From an uncultured Collinsella sp. (GTDB lineage: Bacteria; Actinomycetota; Coriobacteriia; Coriobacteriales; Coriobacteriaceae), in contig CAJJZP010000010.1 of assembly GCA_905197665.1 (NCBI GenBank), positions 1 through 64,000 of the forward strand: a stretch of 64,000 nt of DNA. The letters run 5' to 3'. Below the pieces are notes generated by a model. It ran no database searches. It worked only from the letters and a program-made list of their open reading frames with translations, and was not told the origin of the DNA. How positions within the stretch are numbered: position 1 is the first letter of the stretch; every line of letters begins with the position of its first letter. The position numbers and the translations under genes are program-made. This document shows positions 25,390 through 33,438 of the stretch, piece after piece.

Positions 25390-25437
25390 CAGTTGTTAGC
25401 CTAGGAAAACTTATACACGAAAGTAAGCCAAGGTCAA
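25390..25437 (-). promoter_or_regulatory. Promoter and DtxR-like site of the DUF3793-flavodoxin operon
   Basis: On the minus strand TTGACC (25437-25432), a 16-bp spacer and TATAAG (25415-25410) form a promoter. Around the expected start TTTTCCTAGGCTAAC overlaps, whose GGCTAAC half matches the DtxR/IdeR half-site. Iron repression is inferred. Confidence 0.45.
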
Positions 25438-25499
25438 CAAAAAAGTTTGAAGCGGGAAACTAATTGACCGAACCGACACGAGTCTGGAGTAAGATGGGA

Positions 25500-25517
25500 A
25501 CACCCCATGGGGGTATA
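25500..25517 (+). promoter_or_regulatory. CsoR-type copper operator candidate
   Basis: ACACCCCATGGGGGTAT is a G/C-tract palindrome like the TACCC...GGGGTA operators of CsoR. It lies 30 bases before the start of a metal-binding HMA protein gene. Confidence 0.5.
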
Positions 25518-25546
25518 GGTATAAGAGTTTGGAGAAAGGGGATCGC

Positions 25547-25930
25547 ATGGAAGACTTGCTAAACCCTGCAAATATCATCGTGCTTGCCGCGATTGTCGTC
25601 GGCATGTTCTTTGGCCTGCGGCGTATTGTCGCTTCGACACACGGAAAGAGCTGCTGCAGCGATGGCACGAGCGGTAAGAAGGCCAAGAAGGTAGTGGTTG
25701 CGGATACCGATCCGTCCCACTACCCCTATAGCGATGAGCTGCTCATCGGCGGCATGAGCTGCGATGGCTGCGCTCAGAATGTGGCCAATGCCCTCAATGC
25801 GCTGAATGGTGTGTGGGCAACGGTAACGTACGCGGACCACACGGCGCGCGTGCGCTCCAAGCGGCCAATCGATCGCGGTGCTCTCGTGGCGGCCGTGAAG
25901 GATGCGGGTTACTACGTCATGACGCTGTAA
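25547..25930 (+). CDS. Membrane-anchored heavy-metal-associated (HMA) protein
   Basis: 127 residues. A single membrane segment (about residues 8-26) is followed by a CC-containing linker and an HMA domain with GMSCDGC (C72, C75). This domain binds Cu(I) or similar soft metals. The start at 25547 has GAAAGGGG upstream. The CsoR-like palindrome and lack of an ATPase domain suggest a membrane-tethered copper sensor or carrier. The companion copper ATPase is not in the window. Confidence 0.8.
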   Translation: MEDLLNPANIIVLAAIVVGMFFGLRRIVASTHGKSCCSDGTSGKKAKKVVVADTDPSHYPYSDELLIGGMSCDGCAQNVANALNALNGVWATVTYADHTARVRSKRPIDRGALVAAVKDAGYYVMTL

Positions 25931-25956
25931 GCGCCGCCTTGGATGCACTTCCTTGT

Positions 25957-26382
25957 CTAGGCTCGTCCGCGCAGTTCGATGTCAAGAATGTCATCGAAAT
26001 CGATGGCGATGTCTTTGAGCTTGAGGAGCTTGAAGGCAGGGAGTACCTCGTCGAGGATGCCGGTGCGGGAGCGATAGCCGTACGCATCGTAATAGGTGAC
26101 GCGGACTAGGTCGCCACGTTTGAGGCCCTCGAGCTTTTTCGAAAGCTCGAGGGCTTTTTCTTCCGTGAGTTCACATTTTGGTTCGGCGGTGATCTCTTGC
26201 TTGCGCACGAGTTCGTAATATCCCGTGAGGGCGGCAAAGGGCATAAACTGCGCGGCACGGCCGGCACGGACGGCGCCGTTAGCGGTGAGCTTGGGGTCGG
26301 CGGAGCGACGTCTTCCCTCGGGGTCCGCTAGGCGTTCAAAAGGTGTCGGTGGCCGCATCGGCTGCTGTTGGGGCTTAGGCAC
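25957..26382 (-). CDS. YolD-like protein, partner of Y-family polymerase
   Basis: 141 residues with RAAQFMPFAALTGYYELVR and the C-terminal beta segment (RVTYYDAYGYRSRTGILDEV...IAIDFDDILDIEL), as in YolD-like proteins. Its start overlaps the polymerase stop by eight bases, so the two are translated together. In Firmicutes YolD-like genes pair with UvrX/UmuC polymerases under SOS control. The biochemical role is unclear. Confidence 0.8.
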   Translation of the reverse strand: MPKPQQQPMRPPTPFERLADPEGRRRSADPKLTANGAVRAGRAAQFMPFAALTGYYELVRKQEITAEPKCELTEEKALELSKKLEGLKRGDLVRVTYYDAYGYRSRTGILDEVLPAFKLLKLKDIAIDFDDILDIELRGRA

Positions 26383-27880
26383 GGTGCCCTCCTACCTGAT
26401 CGTTGCGTTCGCGTGCGGTGGCACCGGCGGTAAAGCTCAGTCCCTTAACCAGCGCGTTCTTGCCGTATTTGCCTTTTACAGCCAGCACGGCACGGGCCAG
26501 CTCGCGCTCGCGCTCATCGGCCTCGACATCGCTAAATAGATCGATGGTGGCAAACTCCTCCGGCATGAGGTTGCCAAATCCCAGGTTGATGCGCTTGACT
26601 GGTCGTTTGGGATCGACAGTCTGCGCCCAGAGCTCATCGAAATAGCCCATGATCTTCTTAAACGAATTGGTGCGCTCGGGCAGCTTGCGCGAGGCGTTGG
26701 AGTGCGCTAAGAGTGCGGCATAGCCACCGCGCGGTTTGCCGCCATGCTCTCCCACAAAGATGCCATCGATAGCCTGCGCCTCCCGCACCAGGCGGCGCCG
26801 TTCGTCATCGCGCTGGACGGGCTTGGGCGCACGGGGCGCGAGCTCAGGGCCGGCGGTTGCGGTGGGTTCGATGCTCGACGTGCTCGAGCGTAGGTGTCCG
26901 CATCCGTCCACATATTGCGCTGTACCGCTGGCGTCGAGGCGGCGTATGTCAGCTCGTTCGCTCGCATAACCCACAAAGAGCGAGATGCTGTCGCAGACCA
27001 CGTGCTTATCGACTAGGTCCAACACGGCGTTGTCGACCATCTCGCGCAAGACGGTGTAGGCCTGCTCATAGGCATAGCCCTTCGAGAGCACCTGCCCTGT
27101 GGTGGTCGAGGTCGCTTGCGGGCGATAAGCTTGGATATCGGCGATGGTTGTCGGCTCACGCCCGAAGGCGTGGTCGATAAGATATTCGGCATTGACGCCG
27201 AGTTCGTCGTAGAGCAGGTTCTCGTCGAGCGCTGCGACCCCCATCAGGTCGTAGACACCGTATTTCTCGAGACGGGCCGCCACGCCGGGGCCGATGCCCC
27301 AGATGTCGGTGATGGGGCGATGGGGCCAGATCTCCTTGCGAAAGGTCTCGTCGTCGAGTGTGCCGATGCGACTGGGCACATGCTTGGCAGTGATGTCGAG
27401 TGCTACCTTGGCCTGGAATAGGTTGGGGCCGATGCCGACCGTCGCCGTGATGCCGGTGCGCGCGAGGACCTCGTCGCGCAACATGCAGGCGAAGCCTTCC
27501 GCATCGGTGTGATAGAGGTCCAGATATGGCGTCACGTCGATAAAACACTCGTCAATTGAGTAGACGTGAATGTCTTGCGGACTGACGTATTCCAGGTAGA
27601 TACCGTAGATCCGCGCCGACACCTCCATGTAGTGCTGCATGCGCGGTACGGCCTTGATGTAGTCGATGCCATCGGGTATTTCGAACAGGCGACAGCGGTT
27701 GTGAATCCCTAGGTCCTTCATAGCCTGCGTGATAGCGAGACAGATAGTCGTGCGTCCGCGCGATTCGTCGGCAACGACCAGGTTGGTGGTGAGCGGATCG
27801 AGCCCACGATCGACGCACTCGACGCTGGCATAAAACGTCTTGAGGTCGATGCAGATGTAGGTGTGCTGCTCGTGCGCCAT
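26375..27880 (-). CDS. Y-family (UmuC/DinB-like) translesion DNA polymerase
   Basis: 501 residues. Catalytic carboxylates lie in ICIDLKTFYASVECV and VYSIDECFID. The finger, thumb (WGIGPGVAARLEKYGV) and little-finger domains follow. A low-conservation insert near residue 320-370 (SSTSSIEPTATAGPELAP) is longer than in DinB. GGGAGGG precedes the ATG at 27880. Two LexA-like boxes lie just upstream. It likely bypasses lesions during the SOS response, together with the YolD-like partner. Confidence 0.9.
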   Translation of the reverse strand: MAHEQHTYICIDLKTFYASVECVDRGLDPLTTNLVVADESRGRTTICLAITQAMKDLGIHNRCRLFEIPDGIDYIKAVPRMQHYMEVSARIYGIYLEYVSPQDIHVYSIDECFIDVTPYLDLYHTDAEGFACMLRDEVLARTGITATVGIGPNLFQAKVALDITAKHVPSRIGTLDDETFRKEIWPHRPITDIWGIGPGVAARLEKYGVYDLMGVAALDENLLYDELGVNAEYLIDHAFGREPTTIADIQAYRPQATSTTTGQVLSKGYAYEQAYTVLREMVDNAVLDLVDKHVVCDSISLFVGYASERADIRRLDASGTAQYVDGCGHLRSSTSSIEPTATAGPELAPRAPKPVQRDDERRRLVREAQAIDGIFVGEHGGKPRGGYAALLAHSNASRKLPERTNSFKKIMGYFDELWAQTVDPKRPVKRINLGFGNLMPEEFATIDLFSDVEADERERELARAVLAVKGKYGKNALVKGLSFTAGATARERNDQVGGHRA

Positions 27881-27894
27881 CCGAGCCCTCCCAT

Positions 27895-27925
27895 CAAACA
27901 CATGTTCTTATCGAATACCTGTTCG
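27895..27925 (-). promoter_or_regulatory. Two LexA-like SOS boxes
   Basis: CGAATACCTGTTCG at 27912-27925 and CAAACACATGTTCT at 27895-27908 both follow the Gram-positive SOS pattern CGAAC-N4-GTTCG, the second with weaker ends. Both lie within 45 bases of the polymerase start. Confidence 0.7.
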
Positions 27926-27953
27926 ATAATACCTGCTCGACCGGACACCGTCA

Positions 27954-27977
27954 AAATCTGTCCCTTTTTGGCAGGTA
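27954..27977. repeat. Solitary half of a palindromic element
   Basis: The 24-base segment (AAATCTGTCCCTTTTTGGC...) closely matches the right arm of the inverted repeat at 28640-28701, but no left arm is present here. Confidence 0.5.
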
Positions 27978-28104
27978 TGGTCGTGCGGTTGCATCGGGTT
28001 TTTAACGCAGCCCTAAAGAGCGCGAAACAGCTCGGAAAAGCTCGCTTCGTAGCATGAGGCTAACGATTGATGCCACCATAAAGCACGGAAGGGTTGTGGG
28101 GATA

Positions 28105-28629
28105 ATGGTTAACTATGGGTTTGGTATGCCGACGCGCTTGGTTGCGGATGGGGACGTGGCTCGCTGGTGCGGGCGATTGGTTGCCCACTATGGCGGCACC
28201 AAGACACTGGTCGTGCTGGGAGGCGACAAGCACACGCGTGATGAGCTCGTTTCGGCGGCGCTGGGCTCGCTCGATCGCGCCCTGCTCGAACGCGTGCTCT
28301 TTCGTTGCGGCTTGGTCGGGGGCGACGGGGGAGACGATTTGGTCGATGAGGCCGTAGCCCTGGCGACCGATGAGGGCGTGGACTTTGTCCTGGCGATCGG
28401 CGATGCCGATACGGCGGGCTTTGCGCGCGAACTCGCTCGTCGCATGGCCGTGCTCGATGCCGGCGAGGACGGCTTTGTTCCCTACGGATGCATCGTCTCC
28501 GAGGGAAAAGTGCCCGCCGTTGTGGGTGCCGGCGAGGTTCCCGTTTTCGCCATCATCGCTCCCGAACTGCTGGAGGGTATCGGCTCGCCCTTGCGCGAGC
28601 TGCTCGGCAGTGTGTGCGCCGCGGCCTAA
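28105..28629 (+). CDS. Short iron-containing alcohol dehydrogenase-like protein (N-terminal domain only)
   Basis: 174 residues. The start NYGFGMPTRLVADGDV matches the N-terminus of Fe-dependent alcohol dehydrogenases (NPTRIVFG type), and LVVLGGD and FVLAIGDADTAG sit where the nucleotide-binding GGG and GGGS motifs lie. The C-terminal helical metal-binding domain (about 200 residues) is absent, and the nucleotide motif is altered. It may be a degenerate paralog or have a non-catalytic role. The start is uncertain; an ATG at 28054 is in frame. Confidence 0.6.
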   Translation: MVNYGFGMPTRLVADGDVARWCGRLVAHYGGTKTLVVLGGDKHTRDELVSAALGSLDRALLERVLFRCGLVGGDGGDDLVDEAVALATDEGVDFVLAIGDADTAGFARELARRMAVLDAGEDGFVPYGCIVSEGKVPAVVGAGEVPVFAIIAPELLEGIGSPLRELLGSVCAAA

Positions 28630-28639
28630 TATTTACCAT

Positions 28640-28701
28640 AAAGGGATAGGTTATTTTTGGTTGGTAAAGCGTTTGACCTGCCAAAATAAACCTGTCCCTT
28701 T
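28640..28701. repeat. Inverted repeat after the ADH-like gene
   Basis: Arms 28640-28660 and 28681-28701 match at 18 of 21 positions around AAAGGGAYAGGTT, with a 20-base loop that can pair GGT with ACC. The T-run at its right edge could end transcription of the upstream gene. Confidence 0.7.
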
Positions 28702-28828
28702 TTGGTCGGTTGCCGTTGGGGGGCGGATTGGCAACGCTCGCTGATTGTAGTCTTGACCTGCGCTAGAATAGGACTATCTGATTATCCGGGCGCATGGAGG
28801 CTTGCGCCCGTATGCTGAGGAGGACTTT

Positions 28829-30523
28829 ATGGCAACTGTTGCCGCACCTATCGATGCTACGTCGACTGCCGCTTGGAAGGCGCTCGAGGCTCATCAGGAG
28901 AAGCTCGAGGCCGAGGGTATCGACCTCAAGGCCTGGTTCGCCGCCGATGCCGAGCGCGTGAACAAGCTGAGCTTTGACGCCGGTGACCTGCATTTCGACC
29001 TGTCCAAGAACCTGGTGACCGATGAGACCGTCAAGCTGCTGTGCGATCTTGCCCGCGAGGTAAAGCTCGAGGAGCGCCGCGACGCCATGTTCTCCGGCGA
29101 GCACATCAACACCACCGAGGACCGCGCCGTCCTGCACACCGCGCTGCGCCGCCCGGCAAGCGAGAAGGGCCAGCTCATCGTCGACGGCCAGGACGTCGTC
29201 GCCGACGTGCACGAGGTTCTCGACCGCATGTATGCCTTCGCCGAGCGCGTGCGCTCCGGTGAGTGGAAGGGTGTTACCGGCAAGAGGATCGAGCATCTGG
29301 TGTCCATCGGCATCGGCGGCTCCGATCTGGGCCCGGTCATGGCCTACGAGGCCCTGCGTCCCTATGCCGACGCCGGTATCGACTGCCGCTATATCTCCAA
29401 TATCGACCCCAACGACCAGGCAGAGAAGCTCCGCGGCCTGGATCCCGAGACCACGCTCGTGATCATCGTCTCCAAGACCTTCACCACGCTCGAGACCCTC
29501 ACCAACGCCCGCGAGGTCAAGACTTGGATGCTCGAGCAGCTCAAGGCTCAGGGCGCCATCGACGGCTCCGATGAGCAGAACGCCGAGGCCGTGGCAAAGC
29601 ACTTCGTCGCCGTTTCCACCGCACTCGAGAAGGTTGAGGCCTTCGGTATCGACCCCGCCAATGCCTTCGGCTTCTGGAACTGGGTCGGCGGCCGCTATTC
29701 TGTCGACTCCGCCGTGGGCCTGTCGCTGATCGTCGTGCTCGGTCCCGAGCGCTTCCAGCAGTTCCTCGAGGGCTTCCACGCCATCGACGAGTACTTCTGC
29801 AACACGCCGCTCGAGAACAATGCCGTCGCGCTGATGGGCCTGCTCAACGTCTGGTACGTCAACTTCTTCGGTTCCAAGAGCCACGCCGTGCTGCCGTACT
29901 GCCAGTACCTGCACCGTTTCCCGGCCTACCTGCAGCAGCTCACCATGGAGTCCAACGGCAAGCATGTCCGCTGGGACGGCAGCGCCGTGACCTCCGACAC
30001 CGGCGAGATCTTCTGGGGCGAGCCCGGCACCAACGGCCAGCATGCCTTCTACCAGCTGCTGCACCAGGGCACCGTGGTGGTTCCGGCCGACTTCATCGCC
30101 TTCGCCAACACCGCCAACCCTGCAACCGACAACGGCCAGGACGTGCACGAGCTGTTCCTGGGCAACTTCCTGGCCCAGACCAAGGCGCTCGCCTTTGGCA
30201 AGACGGCCGATGAGGTGCGCGCCGAGGGCACGCCCGAGCAGATCGTCCCGGCTCGCTGCTTTGAGGGCAACCGTCCGACGACCTCGATCTTCGGCGACAC
30301 ACTGACCCCGTTCGCGCTCGGCGAGCTCATCGCCCTGTACGAGCACATCACGTTTGTCGAGGGCACGGTCTGGGGCATCGACTCCTACGACCAGTGGGGC
30401 GTCGAGCTTGGCAAGCAGCTTGCCAAGCAGATCGCCCCGGCCTTCCACGACGACGCCGCCAAGGCCGAACAGGACGCTTCGACCCAGGCGCTCATCGAGT
30501 TCTACCGAGCTCACCGCAAGTAG
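28829..30523 (+). CDS. pgi: Glucose-6-phosphate isomerase
   Basis: 564 residues, interconverts glucose-6-P and fructose-6-P in glycolysis. Landmarks are IGIGGSDLGPVMAYEAL, VIIVSKTFTTLETLTNA, the family signature FGFWNWVGGRYSVDSAVGL, and LHQGTVVVPADF. GAGGAGGAC precedes the ATG at 28829. Codon use is very biased, suggesting high expression. A terminator follows. Confidence 0.96.
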   Translation: MATVAAPIDATSTAAWKALEAHQEKLEAEGIDLKAWFAADAERVNKLSFDAGDLHFDLSKNLVTDETVKLLCDLAREVKLEERRDAMFSGEHINTTEDRAVLHTALRRPASEKGQLIVDGQDVVADVHEVLDRMYAFAERVRSGEWKGVTGKRIEHLVSIGIGGSDLGPVMAYEALRPYADAGIDCRYISNIDPNDQAEKLRGLDPETTLVIIVSKTFTTLETLTNAREVKTWMLEQLKAQGAIDGSDEQNAEAVAKHFVAVSTALEKVEAFGIDPANAFGFWNWVGGRYSVDSAVGLSLIVVLGPERFQQFLEGFHAIDEYFCNTPLENNAVALMGLLNVWYVNFFGSKSHAVLPYCQYLHRFPAYLQQLTMESNGKHVRWDGSAVTSDTGEIFWGEPGTNGQHAFYQLLHQGTVVVPADFIAFANTANPATDNGQDVHELFLGNFLAQTKALAFGKTADEVRAEGTPEQIVPARCFEGNRPTTSIFGDTLTPFALGELIALYEHITFVEGTVWGIDSYDQWGVELGKQLAKQIAPAFHDDAAKAEQDASTQALIEFYRAHRK

Positions 30524-30555
30524 GATTCGCTGCGAAAACTAACGCATAGCCGACA

Positions 30556-30590
30556 AGGGCCCGTATCCGTTGGGATGCGGGCCCTTTGCT
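30556..30590 (+). terminator. Terminator of pgi
   Basis: AGGGCCCGTATCC pairs with GGATGCGGGCCCT (one mismatch), followed by TTGCTATTT. Confidence 0.7.
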
Positions 30591-30760
30591 ATTTGGATAG
30601 GATGGAATGTATCGGGAGGCGCCTCGACGGGCATCGCAATCGTCGAAGGCGCGCCGTTCATGTTTGGGACAATATGACATTTTTCCCGTTGCAAACAACG
30701 CCGCCGTGGGTGTTCTGTATGATGGCTCAGACAAGGTTGTTCAATGTCAGGGAGGCATAT

Positions 30761-31603
30761 ATGGCAATCAAAGCCATCGCAATGGATATCGACGGTACGC
30801 TCACCAACGACCAAAAGGTCATCAGCCCGCGTACGCGCGAGAAACTGCTCGCGGCGCAGGAGTCGGGCATTAAGCTTATCTTGGCTTCGGGTCGTCCCGC
30901 ATGGGGGCTGCATGCCTTGGCGCAGGAGCTCGACCTTCAGAACCATGATGGTCTGCTAGTTGCCTTTAATGGCGCGCACGTCGTCGATGCTCAGACCGAC
31001 GAGGTGCTGTTCGATCAGGCTATGCCTGCCGACGAATTGCATCGCCTGATTGATCACCTGCGTAATTTTGACGTGATCCCCATCATCTCGCTCGGTCGCG
31101 ATTTGCACGTCGAGGACTCGTACCATTGCATGATCACGCTGCCTGACGGCTCGCAGAAAAACATCGTCAAATACGAGCGCGATGCGTGCGACCTTAAGAT
31201 TCGCGAGGTCGAGAGCCTGCATGAGGTCGTGGGCACTTATCCCGTGGACAAGCTGCTGACGGCGGGCGATCCGGCCTACCTGCAGGCGCATTACGAGGAG
31301 ATGTATGCGCCCTTTAAGCAGACGCTTTCGGGCATGTTTACGGCCGACTGGTACTTTGAGTACACGGCGCCCGGTATCGATAAGGCCCGTGCGCTCGAGG
31401 GTGCCCTGCCCAAGCTCGGCATCGATGCCAGCGAGGTCGTATCGTTTGGCGACGGCCAGAACGACAAGTCTATGATCGAGTGGGCTGGTACCGGCGTCGC
31501 CATGGGTAACGCTGTCGATGAAGTCAAGGCCGTGGCCCAGATGGTGACCGCCAACAACAACGAAGACGGTATCGCGGTAGCACTTGACCAGCTGCTGGGT
31601 TAG
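30761..31603 (+). CDS. Cof-type HAD-superfamily hydrolase
   Basis: 280 residues. Motif I is AMDIDGTLTNDQ, motif II is ASGRPAWG, and motif III/IV is FGDGQNDKSMIEWAGTGVAMGNA. The C2 cap is of YidA/Cof type. It probably dephosphorylates sugar phosphates; a precise substrate cannot be read. GGGAGGC precedes the ATG at 30761. A second HAD gene follows behind a terminator. Confidence 0.92.
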   Translation: MAIKAIAMDIDGTLTNDQKVISPRTREKLLAAQESGIKLILASGRPAWGLHALAQELDLQNHDGLLVAFNGAHVVDAQTDEVLFDQAMPADELHRLIDHLRNFDVIPIISLGRDLHVEDSYHCMITLPDGSQKNIVKYERDACDLKIREVESLHEVVGTYPVDKLLTAGDPAYLQAHYEEMYAPFKQTLSGMFTADWYFEYTAPGIDKARALEGALPKLGIDASEVVSFGDGQNDKSMIEWAGTGVAMGNAVDEVKAVAQMVTANNNEDGIAVALDQLLG

Positions 31604-31625
31604 AATCGCCGATAGTGCATGGTTC

Positions 31626-31651
31626 GGGCGTCCGCTTGCGGGCGCCCTTTT
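31626..31651 (+). terminator. Terminator of the Cof-type gene
   Basis: GGGCGTCCGC pairs with GCGGGCGCCC (one wobble), followed by TTTT. Confidence 0.75.
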
Positions 31652-31666
31652 GTTAGGGAGGGTGCC

Positions 31667-32326
31667 GTGTCCGCATTTCCGTTCGACGCCGTTATCTTTG
31701 ACATGGACGGCGTCATTGTCGATACCGAGTATTACTACCTGGGGGAGACTGCCGCGTTTGCCAAGGAGCTTGGGTTGAATCTGACCCAAGAGGAGTTGAA
31801 CGGGCAGGTTGGTACCTCACATCAGTTCTTCCTGCATATGCTGGTCGATTGGTTTGAGCGCGCCGGTAAAGGGCACTTCACTGGCGAGGAGGCATTGGCC
31901 CGTTGGGACGAGTGGGCGCATAAGCGTCCGCGTGACTACCAGGCTTTGATTAACCCGGGCGCTGTGGATACGATTCGAGAGTTGCCGCGCCGCGGCGTTC
32001 GCGTGGCGCTGGCGAGCTCGTCTCCCATGGACAGCATCGAGGAAGTACTCGATGCATGTGGTCTGTCGGATGCCTTTGAGTACGTGGTGAGCGGCGAGCA
32101 GTTTAAGGAGAGCAAGCCCGAGCCCGACATCTACCTGCATGCGCTGGACCTGTTGGGGCTGCCTGCGGTCCGTTGCTGCTGCGTTGAGGATTCGGTGCCT
32201 GGCATCACTGCCGGCAAGCGAGCGGGTCTGACGGTAATCGCCAAGCGCGAGGAGCGGTTTGGCTTTAGCCAGGATGCTGCGGACAAGATCATCGACCAGC
32301 TGCCGGAACTGCTTGAGCTTTCTTAG
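31667..32326 (+). CDS. Beta-phosphoglucomutase/GPP-like HAD phosphatase
   Basis: 219 residues from GTG 31667 (GGGAGGG about five bases upstream). HAD motif I AVIFDMDGVIVDTE has the DxD pattern with the small helical C1 cap. LASSSPMDSIEEVL is motif II, and SKPEPDIYLHAL and VEDSVPGI give motifs III and IV. This fits a sugar-phosphate phosphatase or beta-phosphoglucomutase. The substrate is not fixed by the sequence. Confidence 0.9.
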   Translation: MSAFPFDAVIFDMDGVIVDTEYYYLGETAAFAKELGLNLTQEELNGQVGTSHQFFLHMLVDWFERAGKGHFTGEEALARWDEWAHKRPRDYQALINPGAVDTIRELPRRGVRVALASSSPMDSIEEVLDACGLSDAFEYVVSGEQFKESKPEPDIYLHALDLLGLPAVRCCCVEDSVPGITAGKRAGLTVIAKREERFGFSQDAADKIIDQLPELLELS

Positions 32327-32410
32327 GAGCGCGGTAGTTGCGCGTTTTTCGGGTCTGATGAGTAAATAGCCGACATTTTGGTGCGACACCTAGCATACTT
32401 TAAGCTAATG

Positions 32411-32452
32411 CGGGCTTAAGGACTTGTTGAATGCCCCTAAGTCCGTTTTAGG
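32411..32452. promoter_or_regulatory. Inverted repeat upstream of the GntR gene
   Basis: GGACTT (32420-32425) and AAGTCC (32439-32444) flank a 13-base centre within a larger TTAAGGACTT...TAAGTCC pattern. It lies 30 to 55 bases before the regulator start and may be its own operator. Confidence 0.4.
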
Positions 32453-32476
32453 CTTAATTGTGCTTGGAGAGGGTAT

Positions 32477-33220
32477 ATGCCACCGACTGAAGGGCTAACT
32501 GACGGTAAAGCAGCGATACCGCTGTACCAACAGGTTATCGATATCATCAAAAACGAAATCAACTCCGGTGCCTACAAGGCAGGTGCGCGGATACCCAACG
32601 AATTCGAATTGGCTGAGAGCTATAAAGTTGGCCGCGTTACCGTGCGACGCGCTATTGAGGAGCTCGTCCAACAGGGCTATCTAACGAAGCGACAGGGGAA
32701 AGGCACGTTTGTCAATGCCCCCAAGCTCAAGCGCAAGATTCGCCAGAAGGATGACGTCCAGAGTTTTTCGGACGCATGCCGCGTTAACGGAATGGAACCG
32801 GGGGCGCGTGTCATTTCGAGAAAGATGCTGCCGGCGGATTCCACCGAAGCACAGTTCTTTGGTGTTCCCGTTGGAACTGACTTGATCTGCGTTGAGCGCG
32901 TGCGTACTGCCGATGGCGTCCCTGTCATGCTCGAGAACAACATATATGTTTACGAGGACAACGCCTATCTATCAACGGCACCTCTATCTAACCAATCCAT
33001 TTTTGAGTTCGTGCGCAACCTGACGGGCCGCACGCCCGCGTTTACCGACCCATGCACGCTTGAGATCGCGTGTGCGTCGCCCGAGGTCGCTCGGTTGTTG
33101 GCAGTTCCCGTTGGCGAACCCTTGTTTTATATGGAAGCCTTCTTTTTCGATGAGCAGCGGCGGCCGTTTATCATCGGTCGTCAGCGGATCGTTGGGTCTC
33201 GCTACGTTTTTGACATCTAG
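32477..33220 (+). CDS. GntR/HutC-family regulator (UTRA domain)
   Basis: 247 residues. The winged HTH reads LAESYKVGRVTVRRAIEELVQQGYLTKRQGKGTFV. The UTRA ligand domain follows from about residue 90. HutC-type regulators usually bind sugar phosphates or amino sugars; FrlR of fructoselysine operons belongs to this class. It lies directly upstream of the transporter-amidohydrolase-Frl operon, on the same strand, and is its most likely regulator. GGAGAGGG precedes the ATG. Confidence 0.9.
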   Translation: MPPTEGLTDGKAAIPLYQQVIDIIKNEINSGAYKAGARIPNEFELAESYKVGRVTVRRAIEELVQQGYLTKRQGKGTFVNAPKLKRKIRQKDDVQSFSDACRVNGMEPGARVISRKMLPADSTEAQFFGVPVGTDLICVERVRTADGVPVMLENNIYVYEDNAYLSTAPLSNQSIFEFVRNLTGRTPAFTDPCTLEIACASPEVARLLAVPVGEPLFYMEAFFFDEQRRPFIIGRQRIVGSRYVFDI

Positions 33221-33237
33221 GACATTGCGTATGAAAG

Positions 33238-33268
33238 CGCCCGGTGGATCATCTCACCGGGCGTTTCC
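33238..33268 (+). terminator. Terminator of the GntR gene
   Basis: CGCCCGGTG pairs perfectly with CACCGGGCG across an eight-base loop, followed by TTTCC. Confidence 0.6.
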
Positions 33269-33373
33269 ATACCGTTCACGGCGCAAACGCAACCGTTCAA
33301 CCGCGTTGCGGCAATCAGTTTGAAATTATCTTGATGGCGAGAAAAGCTGCTGGTAACCTATAGAACGTCATAG

Positions 33374-33396
33374 AACGTTTGCCTTGTGCAAACGTT
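33374..33396. promoter_or_regulatory. Palindromic operator before the catabolic operon
   Basis: AACGTTTGC-CTTGT-GCAAACGTT is a perfect 9-bp inverted repeat, 43 bases before the YfcC start. Two TAGAACGT copies lie next to it (33361-33378). It is a good candidate for the binding site of the GntR regulator encoded upstream or of a LacI-type protein. Confidence 0.5.
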
Positions 33397-33438
33397 GAAG
33401 CGAGATGCGATGCAGTCTCGAGTTCTTTGGAGGTATCT

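Noticed and set aside
28763..30514. Long minus-strand frame opposite pgi
   Set aside because: It mirrors strongly codon-biased pgi; no family features and no start signal.
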